This document shows, one piece after another, positions 5,518 to 11,995 of a stretch of 18,414 nt of DNA. A model generated the notes under the pieces. The model was not told where the DNA came from. It was given only the letters and a program-made list of their open reading frames with translations, and did no database searches. The DNA lies in assembly GCA_900548365.1 (NCBI GenBank), contig URKM01000038.1, positions 1 through 18,414 of the forward strand, read 5' to 3'. The position numbers and the translations under genes are program-made. Position 1 is the first letter of the stretch. Each line of letters begins with the position of its first letter. Source of the stretch: an uncultured Collinsella sp. (GTDB lineage Bacteria; Actinomycetota; Coriobacteriia; Coriobacteriales; Coriobacteriaceae).

Positions 5518-6050
5518 GGCTGGACCTCCTTGGTTACAACGGTGGTGCGAGTGGGAAGGAAGCGGATGCGCACCGATGAGCACGAGGCACCCAGCGTATC
5601 GCGCAGCGCCCGCTCGACGCGGTGGCGCATCGATTCCGCGATGGCGTCGAGGCCCTCCTCCAGCGCGATGGCCTCGATGGTGATATGCACCGCATTCGCC
5701 TCGCGACCGCGAATCCGCACCTGGACACGGTCTACGAGCACGTCGTCCTGCTGGGCCGCCGTGCGGGCGACGGACTCCAGCGCGGGGATCGTGACCTCGA
5801 AGTCGGGCGTTCCCAAGGGATGCACGCAACGGGGCTCGGGCCGGTCGAACAGGATGCAGCCGAGCACGTAGAGCATCTGCAGCACGCAGATCGCCGCGCA
5901 TGCGACCATGAGGACTTGATAGGCCGGAAGCTCGAGAAGCTCGGCGAAGCGCGGAGCGAACGGGCCCGCCAGCGACCCGATGAAGCTGCACAGGACCAGC
6001 GCACCGGCAACCAGGTAAACCGATGCCGCGACCTTCTTCAACCTGCCCAT
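5514..6050 (-). CDS. amaP: Alkaline shock response membrane anchor protein (AmaP-like)
   Basis: This 178-residue protein has two N-terminal membrane segments (about 8-28 and 43-67) joined by a short loop, then a cytoplasmic domain of about 100 residues. That topology and length match AmaP, the anchor that recruits Asp23 to the membrane in Firmicutes. It is the first gene of an amaP-DUF2273-asp23 unit and overlaps the next gene by ATGA. The start ATG 6050 has a purine-rich GAAAGGGGG upstream. A candidate -10 box TATACT lies about 120 bp upstream. Identity rests mainly on topology and gene order, because AmaP sequences are poorly conserved. Confidence 0.75.
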   Translation of the reverse strand: MGRLKKVAASVYLVAGALVLCSFIGSLAGPFAPRFAELLELPAYQVLMVACAAICVLQMLYVLGCILFDRPEPRCVHPLGTPDFEVTIPALESVARTAAQQDDVLVDRVQVRIRGREANAVHITIEAIALEEGLDAIAESMRHRVERALRDTLGASCSSVRIRFLPTRTTVVTKEVQP

Positions 6051-6163
6051 GCCGCCCCCTTTCTCTCAACGTATCGACGACGAAGCGACGACGCGCCTCC
6101 CGCGATGCTCGCGTCGCCCTCCGAAGAAGGCGGGGTCTGCGGGGAGCGCATAGCCTTTAGTAT

Positions 6164-6188
6164 AGTTCGGCACCGTCGGCATCGACGG
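6164..6188 (-). promoter_or_regulatory. Candidate amaP promoter region with palindrome
   Basis: The minus strand reads TATACT at 6169-6164, a good -10 box, with no strong -35. Just upstream, where a -35 would fall, is a perfect palindrome CCGTCG-gcat-CGACGG (6173-6188), which could be an operator. Confidence 0.35.
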
Positions 6189-6242
6189 AGAAGCGAGCAT
6201 CATCCAAGAATCTTAATGCTTGCCGCCTCGGGTCCGCGGCAC

Positions 6243-6355
6243 GCCGGCGGCCCGAGGCAGCTTCGCGCCAGCGCCCCGGCAGGACACCCGGCTCCGCGCG
6301 AGCGAGCCGGCGGCACGAGGCGGCTCCATGCGAGCGCGCCGGCGGCCCGCTTTTC
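6243..6355. repeat. Imperfect 32-bp tandem repeat, about 3.4 copies
   Basis: Units begin at about 6243, 6275, 6306 and 6338. Each starts with a GCCGGCGGC-like core and ends near GCGAGCG. The first and third units match closely (GCCGGCGGC, then CGAGGC, then GGCTCC or AGCTTC); the second is diverged and one base shorter; the fourth is cut after about 13 bases. It lies between the yebC terminator and the amaP promoter. The rest of the 402-bp gap (6051-6452) holds only the yebC terminator and the amaP promoter region. Confidence 0.65.
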
Positions 6356-6363
6356 CGTTCCAT

Positions 6364-6418
6364 AAAAAAGCCCCGCCGGGCCCGACCCTCTGCGAAGGGG
6401 ATTCGGGCACGGCGGGGC
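6364..6418 (-). terminator. Rho-independent terminator after yebC
   Basis: Long stem: GCCCCGCC (6411-6418 complement) pairs with GGCGGGGC (6370-6377 complement), and an inner GCCCGA/TCGGGC continues it. On the minus strand it is followed by TTTTTT (6369-6364). It starts 34 bp past the yebC stop. Confidence 0.9.
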
Positions 6419-6452
6419 GATCGAAGCGAGATTCGTTCGAAGGGCGATTCGC

Positions 6453-7259
6453 CTACTCCTCCTCGAGCGCGGCGATGACCTCGTCGGTCATGTCCATGGT
6501 GCTGTAGACGTCCTGGACGTCGTCGAGCTCCTCGAGGCGGTCGATGAGGCGCTGGACCTTCTTGGCATCGGTGGCGGAAACCGCGGTCGGGGTGGTGGGA
6601 ACCATGGTGAGCTCGGCGCCCTTGACCTCGATGCCCTGCTCCTCGATGCCCTTGGAGACGGCCATGAGCTCGTTGGCGGCGGTCCACACGACCCAATCCT
6701 CGCCGGCGTCCTCGTAATCGTCTCCGCCTGCCTCGGCGATGGCCATCATGAACTCTTCCTCGTCGCCCGCGGCGCCGTTGGCCATCATGGTCTCCTTCTT
6801 GGCGTTCGGATCCAGGATCTCCTTGGAGACGACGACCTGGCCCTTGCGCTCGAACTGGAAGGCAACGGAACCGGTGGTGCCCAGGTTGCCGCCCGCATGC
6901 GAGAACGCGGAGCGGACGTCGGCGGCGGTACGGTTGCGGTTGTCGGTCAGGCACTCGACGTACACGGCGACGCCGGCGGGACCGTAGCCCTCGTACACGA
7001 TGTTTTCGTACACGGCGGCATCGGCACCCGAGCCGAAGGCCTTGTCGATGGCTGCCTTGATCTTGTCCTTGGGCATGGACTGGGCCTTGGCCTTGGCGAC
7101 GGCGGCGGCCAGGGAGGCGTTGTTATCGGGGTTGGGATCGTTGCCCAGGCGAGCGGCAACGGTGATGTTGCGGCTCAGCTTGGAGAAGAGGGCGGAACGC
7201 TTGGCGTCCTGCGCACCCTTACGATGCTTGGTAGTTGCCCATTTAGAGTGTCCGGACAT
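6453..7259 (-). CDS. yebC: YebC/PmpR family translation/regulatory protein
   Basis: This 268-residue protein begins MSGHSKWATTKHRKGAQDAKR, the signature N-terminus of the YebC/TACO1 family, and has the conserved YEGYGPAGVAVYVECLTDNRNRT and GGNLGTTGSVAFQFERKG segments. YebC proteins were first described as transcriptional regulators and more recently as ribosome-associated factors that relieve stalling, for example at proline runs. The usual length is about 240-250; the extra residues are an acidic stretch around 150-190 (GDEEEFMMAIAEAGGDDYEDAGED). ATG 7259 has AGGAG 6 bases upstream. It is a single-gene unit with its own strong terminator, divergent from the binding-protein gene. Confidence 0.95.
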   Translation of the reverse strand: MSGHSKWATTKHRKGAQDAKRSALFSKLSRNITVAARLGNDPNPDNNASLAAAVAKAKAQSMPKDKIKAAIDKAFGSGADAAVYENIVYEGYGPAGVAVYVECLTDNRNRTAADVRSAFSHAGGNLGTTGSVAFQFERKGQVVVSKEILDPNAKKETMMANGAAGDEEEFMMAIAEAGGDDYEDAGEDWVVWTAANELMAVSKGIEEQGIEVKGAELTMVPTTPTAVSATDAKKVQRLIDRLEELDDVQDVYSTMDMTDEVIAALEEE

Positions 7260-7462
7260 GCGAGACTCCTATCGAATATGCGCATCGGTCGCACGGTCGC
7301 AGCGGATCGGTGACCCTGATTAAACAGACGTGGGAAATGATATACCGAATACCCCCGCCGCGATAGTACGAAATTTGCGGGACTGCGCGCTCACACGCAA
7401 TGCCCACGCCACGCGAGGCATATAGCTGCGCTCCGCGCGCAGGCGCATTCACCTACCAGATG

Positions 7463-7493
7463 TTCACACGCCCCCGGTGCAACCGTGTATACT
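7463..7493 (+). promoter_or_regulatory. Candidate promoter of the solute-binding protein gene
   Basis: -35 TTCACA (7463-7468) and -10 TATACT (7488-7493), 19 bp apart. The spacing is slightly long but both boxes match well. Predicted start near 7500, leaving about a 95-base leader. Confidence 0.45.
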
Positions 7494-7523
7494 CGCGAGC
7501 CGCATCATCAGATGCGTCGCGAG
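7492..7523 (+). other. Stem-loop at the predicted transcript start
   Basis: CTCGCGA (7492-7498) and CGCATC (7501-7506) pair with GATGCG (7511-7516) and TCGCGAG (7517-7523): 13 bp with a 2-base bulge and an ATCA loop. It overlaps the -10 box, so it may be an operator or a structure at the mRNA 5' end. There is no U-tract. Confidence 0.5.
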
Positions 7524-7593
7524 CAACCGACCCGCTCGCTCGGCAGGACGGACGCGCGCCTCGCGCCGCCGATCCGAAGAGGAGGATATCGTT

Positions 7594-8658
7594 TTGAACG
7601 CACATCACGACAACATGCTCTGCACCACACGGCGCGGTTTCCTTGCCGGAGCAGGCGCGCTGGGCGCTTTGGCACTCGTCGGCTGCACCGCGACGGACAA
7701 ATCACCGCTCGGCTCCGCAGCCGCGACGGGATCCGCGGCGGCATCGGGTTCCGCCGGCGCATCGGCCGATCCCGTGCGCACGGTCCATATGGGCACCCTG
7801 ATGACCGAGGACTTTCTCCCCGGCTGGGTCGCCCAGGTAGACGAGTTGTTCCCCGGCACCGTCGATGTCAGGATCTCCACGTTCCAAAGCGCGCAGGAGC
7901 TCTCGAGCGCCCTCACCTCGGGCGACATCGACATGGCGATGACCGACCCGCAGGTATCTGCCACTCTCACCGCCGGAGGCACCCCCGTTCGGCTGCGGTG
8001 GATCGCCCTGGGGGCCACGCCGGAACAGGGTCGCTTCGGCATCATGGTCGGACCCGACTCGCAGATAAAGACCGCCGAGGACCTGCGCGGCGCCTCCATC
8101 GGCGTGGGATCGAACACCGTCCCGGAGTACGTCATGGACCAGCTGCTCTCGATCGAGGGCATCGACGAGGGCGGTTTCAACAAGCAGGAGATCAAGAAGC
8201 TGCCGGTTCGTTACGAGATGATGAGCTCGGGCAACATCGATGCCGCCGCCCTGCCCGCCACCCTGTTGGCGCTCGGGGAGATCAACGGGTGCACCACGAT
8301 CATGGATGACGCCCACGACGCCGACGGGCGCAACCTGTCGCAGTCGGTCGTCGTCGTCCGCGAGACGTTCGAGGACGACGAGGGCGGCAGGGCCGCCGTC
8401 GAGGCCGTGGCACGCGGCTGGGATCTCGCTGCCGACGCCATCAACAGCGATCCGGAAAGCTATCGCGACCTGCTGGTTGAGAATGCAAACCTTCCCGAGC
8501 CCCTGAAGAAGACCTACCCCATCTCGACCTATCCCGTCAGCGCCAAACCCACCTGCGACATGATCCAGCCGCAACTCGACTGGATGCTCTCGCACGGCTA
8601 TCTCAAAGATGCGCTCTATTTCGATGAGGAGACCGGTTCATTCGATCCCGTGCATTAG
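7594..8658 (+). CDS. ABC transporter substrate-binding lipoprotein (NMT1/SsuA/TauA type)
   Basis: This 354-residue lipoprotein has a twin-arginine-like TTRRGFL (11-17), a hydrophobic stretch and lipobox LVGC with Cys at 31, then a Ser/Ala/Gly linker. The mature domain resembles periplasmic binding proteins of the nitrate/taurine/sulfonate/thiamine-precursor group: a GTLMTEDFLPGW start, SGDIDMAMTDPQ, EDLRGASIGVGSNTVPEYVMDQLL and SSGNIDAAALPATLLA. I chose TTG 7594 because AGGAGG lies 8 bases upstream; ATG 7615 is the alternative. A SsuC-like permease lies convergent at 9926-9165, but no ATPase is nearby. The substrate cannot be told from sequence. A strong terminator follows. Confidence 0.85.
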   Translation: MNAHHDNMLCTTRRGFLAGAGALGALALVGCTATDKSPLGSAAATGSAAASGSAGASADPVRTVHMGTLMTEDFLPGWVAQVDELFPGTVDVRISTFQSAQELSSALTSGDIDMAMTDPQVSATLTAGGTPVRLRWIALGATPEQGRFGIMVGPDSQIKTAEDLRGASIGVGSNTVPEYVMDQLLSIEGIDEGGFNKQEIKKLPVRYEMMSSGNIDAAALPATLLALGEINGCTTIMDDAHDADGRNLSQSVVVVRETFEDDEGGRAAVEAVARGWDLAADAINSDPESYRDLLVENANLPEPLKKTYPISTYPVSAKPTCDMIQPQLDWMLSHGYLKDALYFDEETGSFDPVH

Positions 8659-8688
8659 CCTCGCAAGCCGATATGAAACTCTTCCGCA

Positions 8689-8723
8689 CCCCTGCCGCCC
8701 GTCGAGGCGGCAGGGGTTTTCTT
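8689..8723 (+). terminator. Rho-independent terminator after the binding-protein gene
   Basis: 11-bp perfect stem CCCCTGCCGCC / GGCGGCAGGGG, 6-base loop, followed by TTTTCTT. It starts 30 bp past the stop codon. Confidence 0.92.
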
Positions 8724-8802
8724 ACAAATGTCTCCGAACGGCCGCACCACACGCCCCTTTCGGGCTCTTTCCCATCTCATGCAGGGGCGCGTCGATACTC
8801 GA

Positions 8803-8830
8803 TGGCACTAAATGTCGATTTTGAGTCTTT
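8803..8830 (-). repeat. 28-bp motif, copy A-left
   Basis: Read on the minus strand: AGACTCAAAA, four variable bases (TCGA), CATTTAGTGCCA. It forms the left boundary of a 215-bp element; the inverted partner is at 8989-9017. Confidence 0.8.
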
Positions 8831-8988
8831 GAGTACCCGCGGGCGAGGTGAATACTTCCTCAGTCGTGGAATAAGATGCGTATTCCGACACCGCGGACCT
8901 GCAGCGCGAGACATTTTCTATACCATCGTCCGCAAACGAGAGCACAGCTCGTATCGGAATGGCGCGCAAAGCCCTTCTCCAACAATGC

Positions 8989-9017
8989 AAAAGACTCAAA
9001 ATGCGCATTTAGTGCCA
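8989..9017 (+). repeat. 28-bp motif, copy A-right
   Basis: Read on the plus strand: AAAAGACTCAAAA, variable TGCG, CATTTAGTGCCA. Inverted relative to 8803-8830. The variable bases make the centre a perfect 12-bp palindrome (AAATGCGCATTT) in this copy. Confidence 0.8.
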
Positions 9018-9164
9018 GGGCGACGATGACTGAACGTTGTTCATATGCTCTGAAAGAACAATGCCGTTTTTCTATGCAAGTCTAATCGGAAAATATGCAG
9101 TTCGGCCTCCAAGCCCACCCCGCTTCGAAGGCCCGGCGCCGTACGGCCCGCATGAACGGCAACA

Positions 9165-9926
9165 CTACGTCCTCCTCCATGGCGTCAAAGCGCGCTCGAC
9201 CCCCGCAAGCACCTCGTAGATCCCCACGCCCAGCACCGCCATGCCGATCATCCCGGCGAACATGCGCGGATAGTCGATCATCGACCAGGAGTCGACGATG
9301 AAGTAACCCAAACCCGTCGACCCGGCGATGGCCTCGGACAAAAAGAGCACGGCGATCGCCGTCCCGGATCCAACGCGCAGCGCCGTGAACAATTCTGGCA
9401 GCACGGCGGGCACCACCACATGGCAGCATGTGCAGATACGGCCCGCCCCCAGGCTGCGGGCGGCCATGATCGACTCACGCGGAACGCAGGAAGCGGCATC
9501 GCGAACGCTCACCAGAATCTGGAAGAACACCGTGACCGCCATGAGCGCGATCTTCGACGCATCCCCCAAGCCGAGCATCACCAAGAAGATGGGCAGAAGC
9601 ACGACCTTGGGAATGGGATAGAGAATGTGCAGGACGGGAGAGACGAGGGCGTCAAGGCGGGGCGACCTGCCCAATGCGAGGCCCAGCGGCACCGCGACAA
9701 GCGATGCCGCGCCCAACGCCGTCAGCACGCGATACAGGCTTATGAGGAAAGCGGGCAGCAATTCGGGAAGATAGGCGTAGAGCACGCGGACGGTTTCAAT
9801 CGGCGCGGGCAGGGCGGGAGACGCGAGGACGAGCGATGCTAGATGCCAAAGCCCAAGCAGCGCCACTGTCGAGGCAGCATACGCGATCACCTTCCAAGCG
9901 GCGTCGCGCACACGTCCGCCTTCCAT
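9165..9926 (-). CDS. ABC transporter permease (SsuC/TauC/ThiX-like)
   Basis: This 253-residue membrane protein has about six hydrophobic segments and the binding-protein-dependent permease core: YPIPKVVLLPIFLVMLGLGD (103-122), the EAA-type coupling loop AARSLGAGRICTCCHVVVP (155-173) and SEAIAGSTGLGY (197-208), typical of the SsuC/TauC family that imports sulfonates, taurine, nitrate or thiamine precursors. I chose ATG 9926 because AAGGGAG lies 6 bases upstream; upstream in-frame starts have no support. The likely partner binding protein is on the opposite strand, ending 507 bp away. No ATPase is encoded next to either gene. Four cysteines cluster in the coupling loop region (C147, C165, C167, C168), which is unusual. 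Confidence 0.87.
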   Translation of the reverse strand: MEGGRVRDAAWKVIAYAASTVALLGLWHLASLVLASPALPAPIETVRVLYAYLPELLPAFLISLYRVLTALGAASLVAVPLGLALGRSPRLDALVSPVLHILYPIPKVVLLPIFLVMLGLGDASKIALMAVTVFFQILVSVRDAASCVPRESIMAARSLGAGRICTCCHVVVPAVLPELFTALRVGSGTAIAVLFLSEAIAGSTGLGYFIVDSWSMIDYPRMFAGMIGMAVLGVGIYEVLAGVERALTPWRRT

Positions 9927-9946
9927 GATTGCTCCCTTCATGAAGG

Positions 9947-9976
9947 CGCCCGTCCGACAACATGCCGAACGGGCGC
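9947..9976 (-). other. Hairpin upstream of the permease gene
   Basis: GCGCCCGT and ACGGGCGC arms with a roughly 14-base loop, about 22 bp before the permease start on the minus strand. No U-tract. Immediately downstream is the palindrome CTTCATGAAG next to the ribosome binding site. It could influence permease expression; no known riboswitch is recognised. Confidence 0.4.
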
Positions 9977-10120
9977 GCACCCATTCCATCTTCTCGCGCC
10001 GGTGCTCGCGAACCCCTGTCGGCACGGTGCCTCCGTCCAGACGCCGCCAGACGAAGCTGACGCGGCGCCTCCGCCCAGGCGCCATCGGGCAAAGCCGGCG
10101 CCACGGTTGAGGCCAGGCCC

Positions 10121-10960
10121 CTACGGCCGCGCCGGCGCGTCGTCGACCAGCTTGGCCCGCTGCGGCCGCTTCGCCCGATAGGCGTACAGCAGCAGCCCGG
10201 CACCGACGATGATGAGCGGGATGCTCAGCAGCTGGCCCATCGTGATCACGCCGCCGAACAGATACCCGAGCTGCGCGTCGGGCACGCGCACGAATTCTAT
10301 GAGGAATCGAACGATGCCGTAACCCAGCACAAACGTACCGATAAACGAACCCTGCGGGGGTACCGGACGTTTGCGGCTCATGAGGTACAAGACGACGAAC
10401 AGCACGATCCCCTCGAGAAACGCCTCGTAAAGCTGGGAGGGATGACGCGGCATATCGCCAGCGGAACCGCCGAAGACAACGCCCCAGGGCAGGTCCGTGG
10501 GCTTGCCCCACAGCTCGCCGTTCACGAAGTTGGCGCAACGGCCCAGCGCGAGCGCGAGCGGCACGCCCACGATCGCGAGATCAGCGACCGTCCACGGGGA
10601 GAGCTTCAAGATGCGGCAGACGATGTAGCCGCCGAGCAGGCCGCCGAGTAGGCCGCCGTGGAAGCTCATGCCGCCCTGGTTGGTGGCGAGAATCTCCAGG
10701 GGATGGGTGAGATAGTAACCATCCCCGTAGAAGATGACGTAGAACAGGCGTCCGCCGATGATGAGGCCGAACACCGCCCCGGTGACGAGCATCCAGATGT
10801 CGTCCACGGTAAGCCCCATGTTCCAGCGCCGCTGGACGCGGTATGCGACCACTCCGGCCAGAATGGAACCGACCACGTACGCGATGCCGTACCAGTAGAT
10901 CGTGACGGGTCCGGCGGAAAACGCCACCGGGTCGAGCGCATGGTACAGCTCGTTCAGCAT
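10121..10960 (-). CDS. lgt: Phosphatidylglycerol-prolipoprotein diacylglyceryl transferase
   Basis: This 279-residue polytopic membrane enzyme transfers diacylglycerol from phosphatidylglycerol to the lipobox cysteine of prolipoproteins. Lgt signatures are present: YWYGIAY (22-28), GGMSFHGGLLGG (96-107) with the key His at 101, GRCANFVNGELWGKPT (140-155) with Arg141, Asn147 and Glu149, RHPSQLYEA (172-180) and a late GIVRFLIEFVR segment. ATG 10960 has AGGAGG 7 bases upstream and overlaps the end of the Cys-rich gene by 7 bp, so the two are probably co-translated. Its substrates include the MetQ and SsuA-like lipoproteins in this window. The ORF could be extended upstream, but the family start and ribosome binding site fix this one. 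Confidence 0.96.
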   Translation of the reverse strand: MLNELYHALDPVAFSAGPVTIYWYGIAYVVGSILAGVVAYRVQRRWNMGLTVDDIWMLVTGAVFGLIIGGRLFYVIFYGDGYYLTHPLEILATNQGGMSFHGGLLGGLLGGYIVCRILKLSPWTVADLAIVGVPLALALGRCANFVNGELWGKPTDLPWGVVFGGSAGDMPRHPSQLYEAFLEGIVLFVVLYLMSRKRPVPPQGSFIGTFVLGYGIVRFLIEFVRVPDAQLGYLFGGVITMGQLLSIPLIIVGAGLLLYAYRAKRPQRAKLVDDAPARP

Positions 10961-11469
10961 GGGTAAACCTCCTTGGAAACCGAGGTCGGCGACCCGGTCG
11001 CAGCCGATGCGTCCACAGCGGCCGCGCCGAGCCCGTGCGAAGCCGCAGGCGGACGCCCCGCCGCCGCGGCCTCGGCCCGCGAATCGACCGCCAGCGCGCC
11101 AGATGCCATCGCGCGCGGACCGTGCGCGATGAAGTGCAGGCAGTGGCGACACTGCTCCTTCATGGTCTGCATGCGGTCGACGCGAGGGTCGAGCAGGTCG
11201 TCGAGGGATGTCGCCTCGCGATGCCACGGGCGCTGGCACCGCGTGAACGCGCACGTTGCGGGGCAGGGCGAATAACGGTCGGGGACGTTATGCGGGCATT
11301 CGCTCTCCATGAAATCGGAGAAGCCGAAGATACCCGCGCATCCACGCAGCTCCCAGCAGTGCGCGACACCGTCCGTGCCGCGCGGGTCATCCACCGCGAC
11401 GTCGCGGCAACCCGCCGGGACGGGCGCTTCAACCACAACGGGCGCCTCATCGGCGCCCGCATGTATCAT
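10954..11469 (-). CDS. Cysteine-rich protein of unknown function, between nfu and lgt
   Basis: I do not recognise the family. The protein has about 171 residues with a cysteine-rich core in the first two thirds: CWELRGC, then SECPHNVPD, CPATCAFTRCQRPWH and CRHC. Counting from ATG 11469, cysteines are at 21, 38, 44, 58, 69, 73, 78, 107 and 110, plus one at the very C-terminus. The spacing suggests an Fe-S cluster or zinc site. The last 50 residues are Ala/Ser-rich. The gene starts 32 bp after nfu (Fe-S cluster delivery) and overlaps lgt by 7 bp, which makes an Fe-S protein plausible (inference). A TTG at 11484 is an alternative start; neither start has a strong ribosome binding site, so coupling to nfu is likely. 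Confidence 0.7.
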   Translation of the reverse strand: MIHAGADEAPVVVEAPVPAGCRDVAVDDPRGTDGVAHCWELRGCAGIFGFSDFMESECPHNVPDRYSPCPATCAFTRCQRPWHREATSLDDLLDPRVDRMQTMKEQCRHCLHFIAHGPRAMASGALAVDSRAEAAAAGRPPAASHGLGAAAVDASAATGSPTSVSKEVYPC

Positions 11470-11501
11470 GCCTTCGTTCTTCAACGTATCAACGCACTCG
11501 T

Positions 11502-11777
11502 CTAAAACGGAGCGTACTCGTCATACAGATCGGCAGCGGGACCGTCGTTCACCGCGACGACGCGCGTGACGCCCGGCACGTGCTCCTTCAGGATGCGCTC
11601 GACGCCCATGGACAGCGTGAGCTGGCTCATGGGGCAGCCCGCGCAGGCGCCCTGCAGCTCGAGCGATACCACGCCCTCGTCATCGACGCCGACGTACGCC
11701 ATATCTCCGCCATCCGCCTGCAGGTTGGGGCGAATCTGCTCGAGTACCTCGAGGAGGAGTTTCTCGTCTACTGCCAT
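11502..11777 (-). CDS. nfu: NifU-like (NFU) Fe-S cluster carrier protein
   Basis: This 91-residue protein consists of the NifU C-terminal domain alone. It has IRPNLQADGGD (15-25) and the cluster-binding CxxC in GACAGCPMS (C45, C48), which in the family holds a [4Fe-4S] cluster between two monomers and delivers it to target proteins. ATG 11777 (MAVDEKLL) has AAAGGA 7 bases upstream and is preferred over the in-frame start at 11822. It is the first gene of an nfu / Cys-rich / lgt unit. The promoter region is shared with the divergent DUF389 gene and contains nested palindromes. Confidence 0.92.
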   Translation of the reverse strand: MAVDEKLLLEVLEQIRPNLQADGGDMAYVGVDDEGVVSLELQGACAGCPMSQLTLSMGVERILKEHVPGVTRVVAVNDGPAADLYDEYAPF

Positions 11778-11821
11778 GGGGCAGTCCTTTCCACAAGCGA
11801 GCACCGAAGCCGGCGCACGCA

Positions 11822-11860
11822 ACGCTCATGTTGTCTCACGGGTTGTACCCGTATGAGCGT
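11822..11860. promoter_or_regulatory. Nested palindromes in the nfu / DUF389 divergent region
   Basis: An outer inverted repeat ACGCTCAT (11822-11829) / ATGAGCGT (11853-11860) encloses an inner one, ACGGGT (11838-11843) / ACCCGT (11847-11852). The inner dyad covers the candidate -35 of the DUF389 gene. This is a probable operator for a shared regulator; the family is unknown. Confidence 0.5.
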
Positions 11861-11870
11861 ACACTATACC
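11843..11870 (+). promoter_or_regulatory. Candidate promoter of the DUF389 gene
   Basis: -35 TTGTAC (11843-11848), 16-bp spacer, -10 TATACC (11865-11870). The same TATA bases read TATAGT on the minus strand (11868-11863) and could serve as the nfu -10, so the two promoters may exclude each other. Confidence 0.4.
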
Positions 11871-11995
11871 ACGCGCGCGTTTCGCGCGGCGCCGACGCCG
11901 GGACGAACGCCGCACCCATTCGAACCCATGCGCCCGCAGCCGGCGGCAAATCGGCTCCGCTGCGCTCGAGCGCACATCAGGCAAGGTGACCATTC

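Larger units (their letters stand above)
7260..7593. promoter_or_regulatory. Divergent intergenic region between yebC and the binding-protein gene
   Basis: This 334-bp region has no gene. On the minus strand TATATC near 7340 is a possible yebC -10 box without a clear -35. On the plus side it contains the TTCACA/TATACT promoter and stem-loop listed separately. I looked for a TPP riboswitch ahead of the binding protein and saw none of its conserved segments. Confidence 0.4.
8659..9164. other. Intergenic region between binding protein and permease
   Basis: This 506-bp region has no recognisable gene. It contains the binding-protein terminator (8689-8723) and a 215-bp element bounded by inverted 28-bp motifs (8803-9017). 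Downstream of the permease on the minus strand a 32-codon ORF (9177-9082) overlaps its end but has no ABC ATPase motif. Base composition is lower in GC than in the flanking genes. Confidence 0.5.

Noticed and set aside
6243..6355. CRISPR array
   Set aside because: The repeated units are contiguous, GC-rich and diverged, with no unique spacers between them and no cas gene nearby.
7400..7593. TPP or other riboswitch ahead of the SsuA/ThiY-like binding protein
   Set aside because: The conserved TPP segments (CTGAGA and the later purine-rich core) are missing; only a simple stem-loop is present.
9082..9177. Start of an ABC ATPase gene overlapping the permease end
   Set aside because: The 32-codon ORF has no Walker or other ATPase sequence and ends quickly at a stop.
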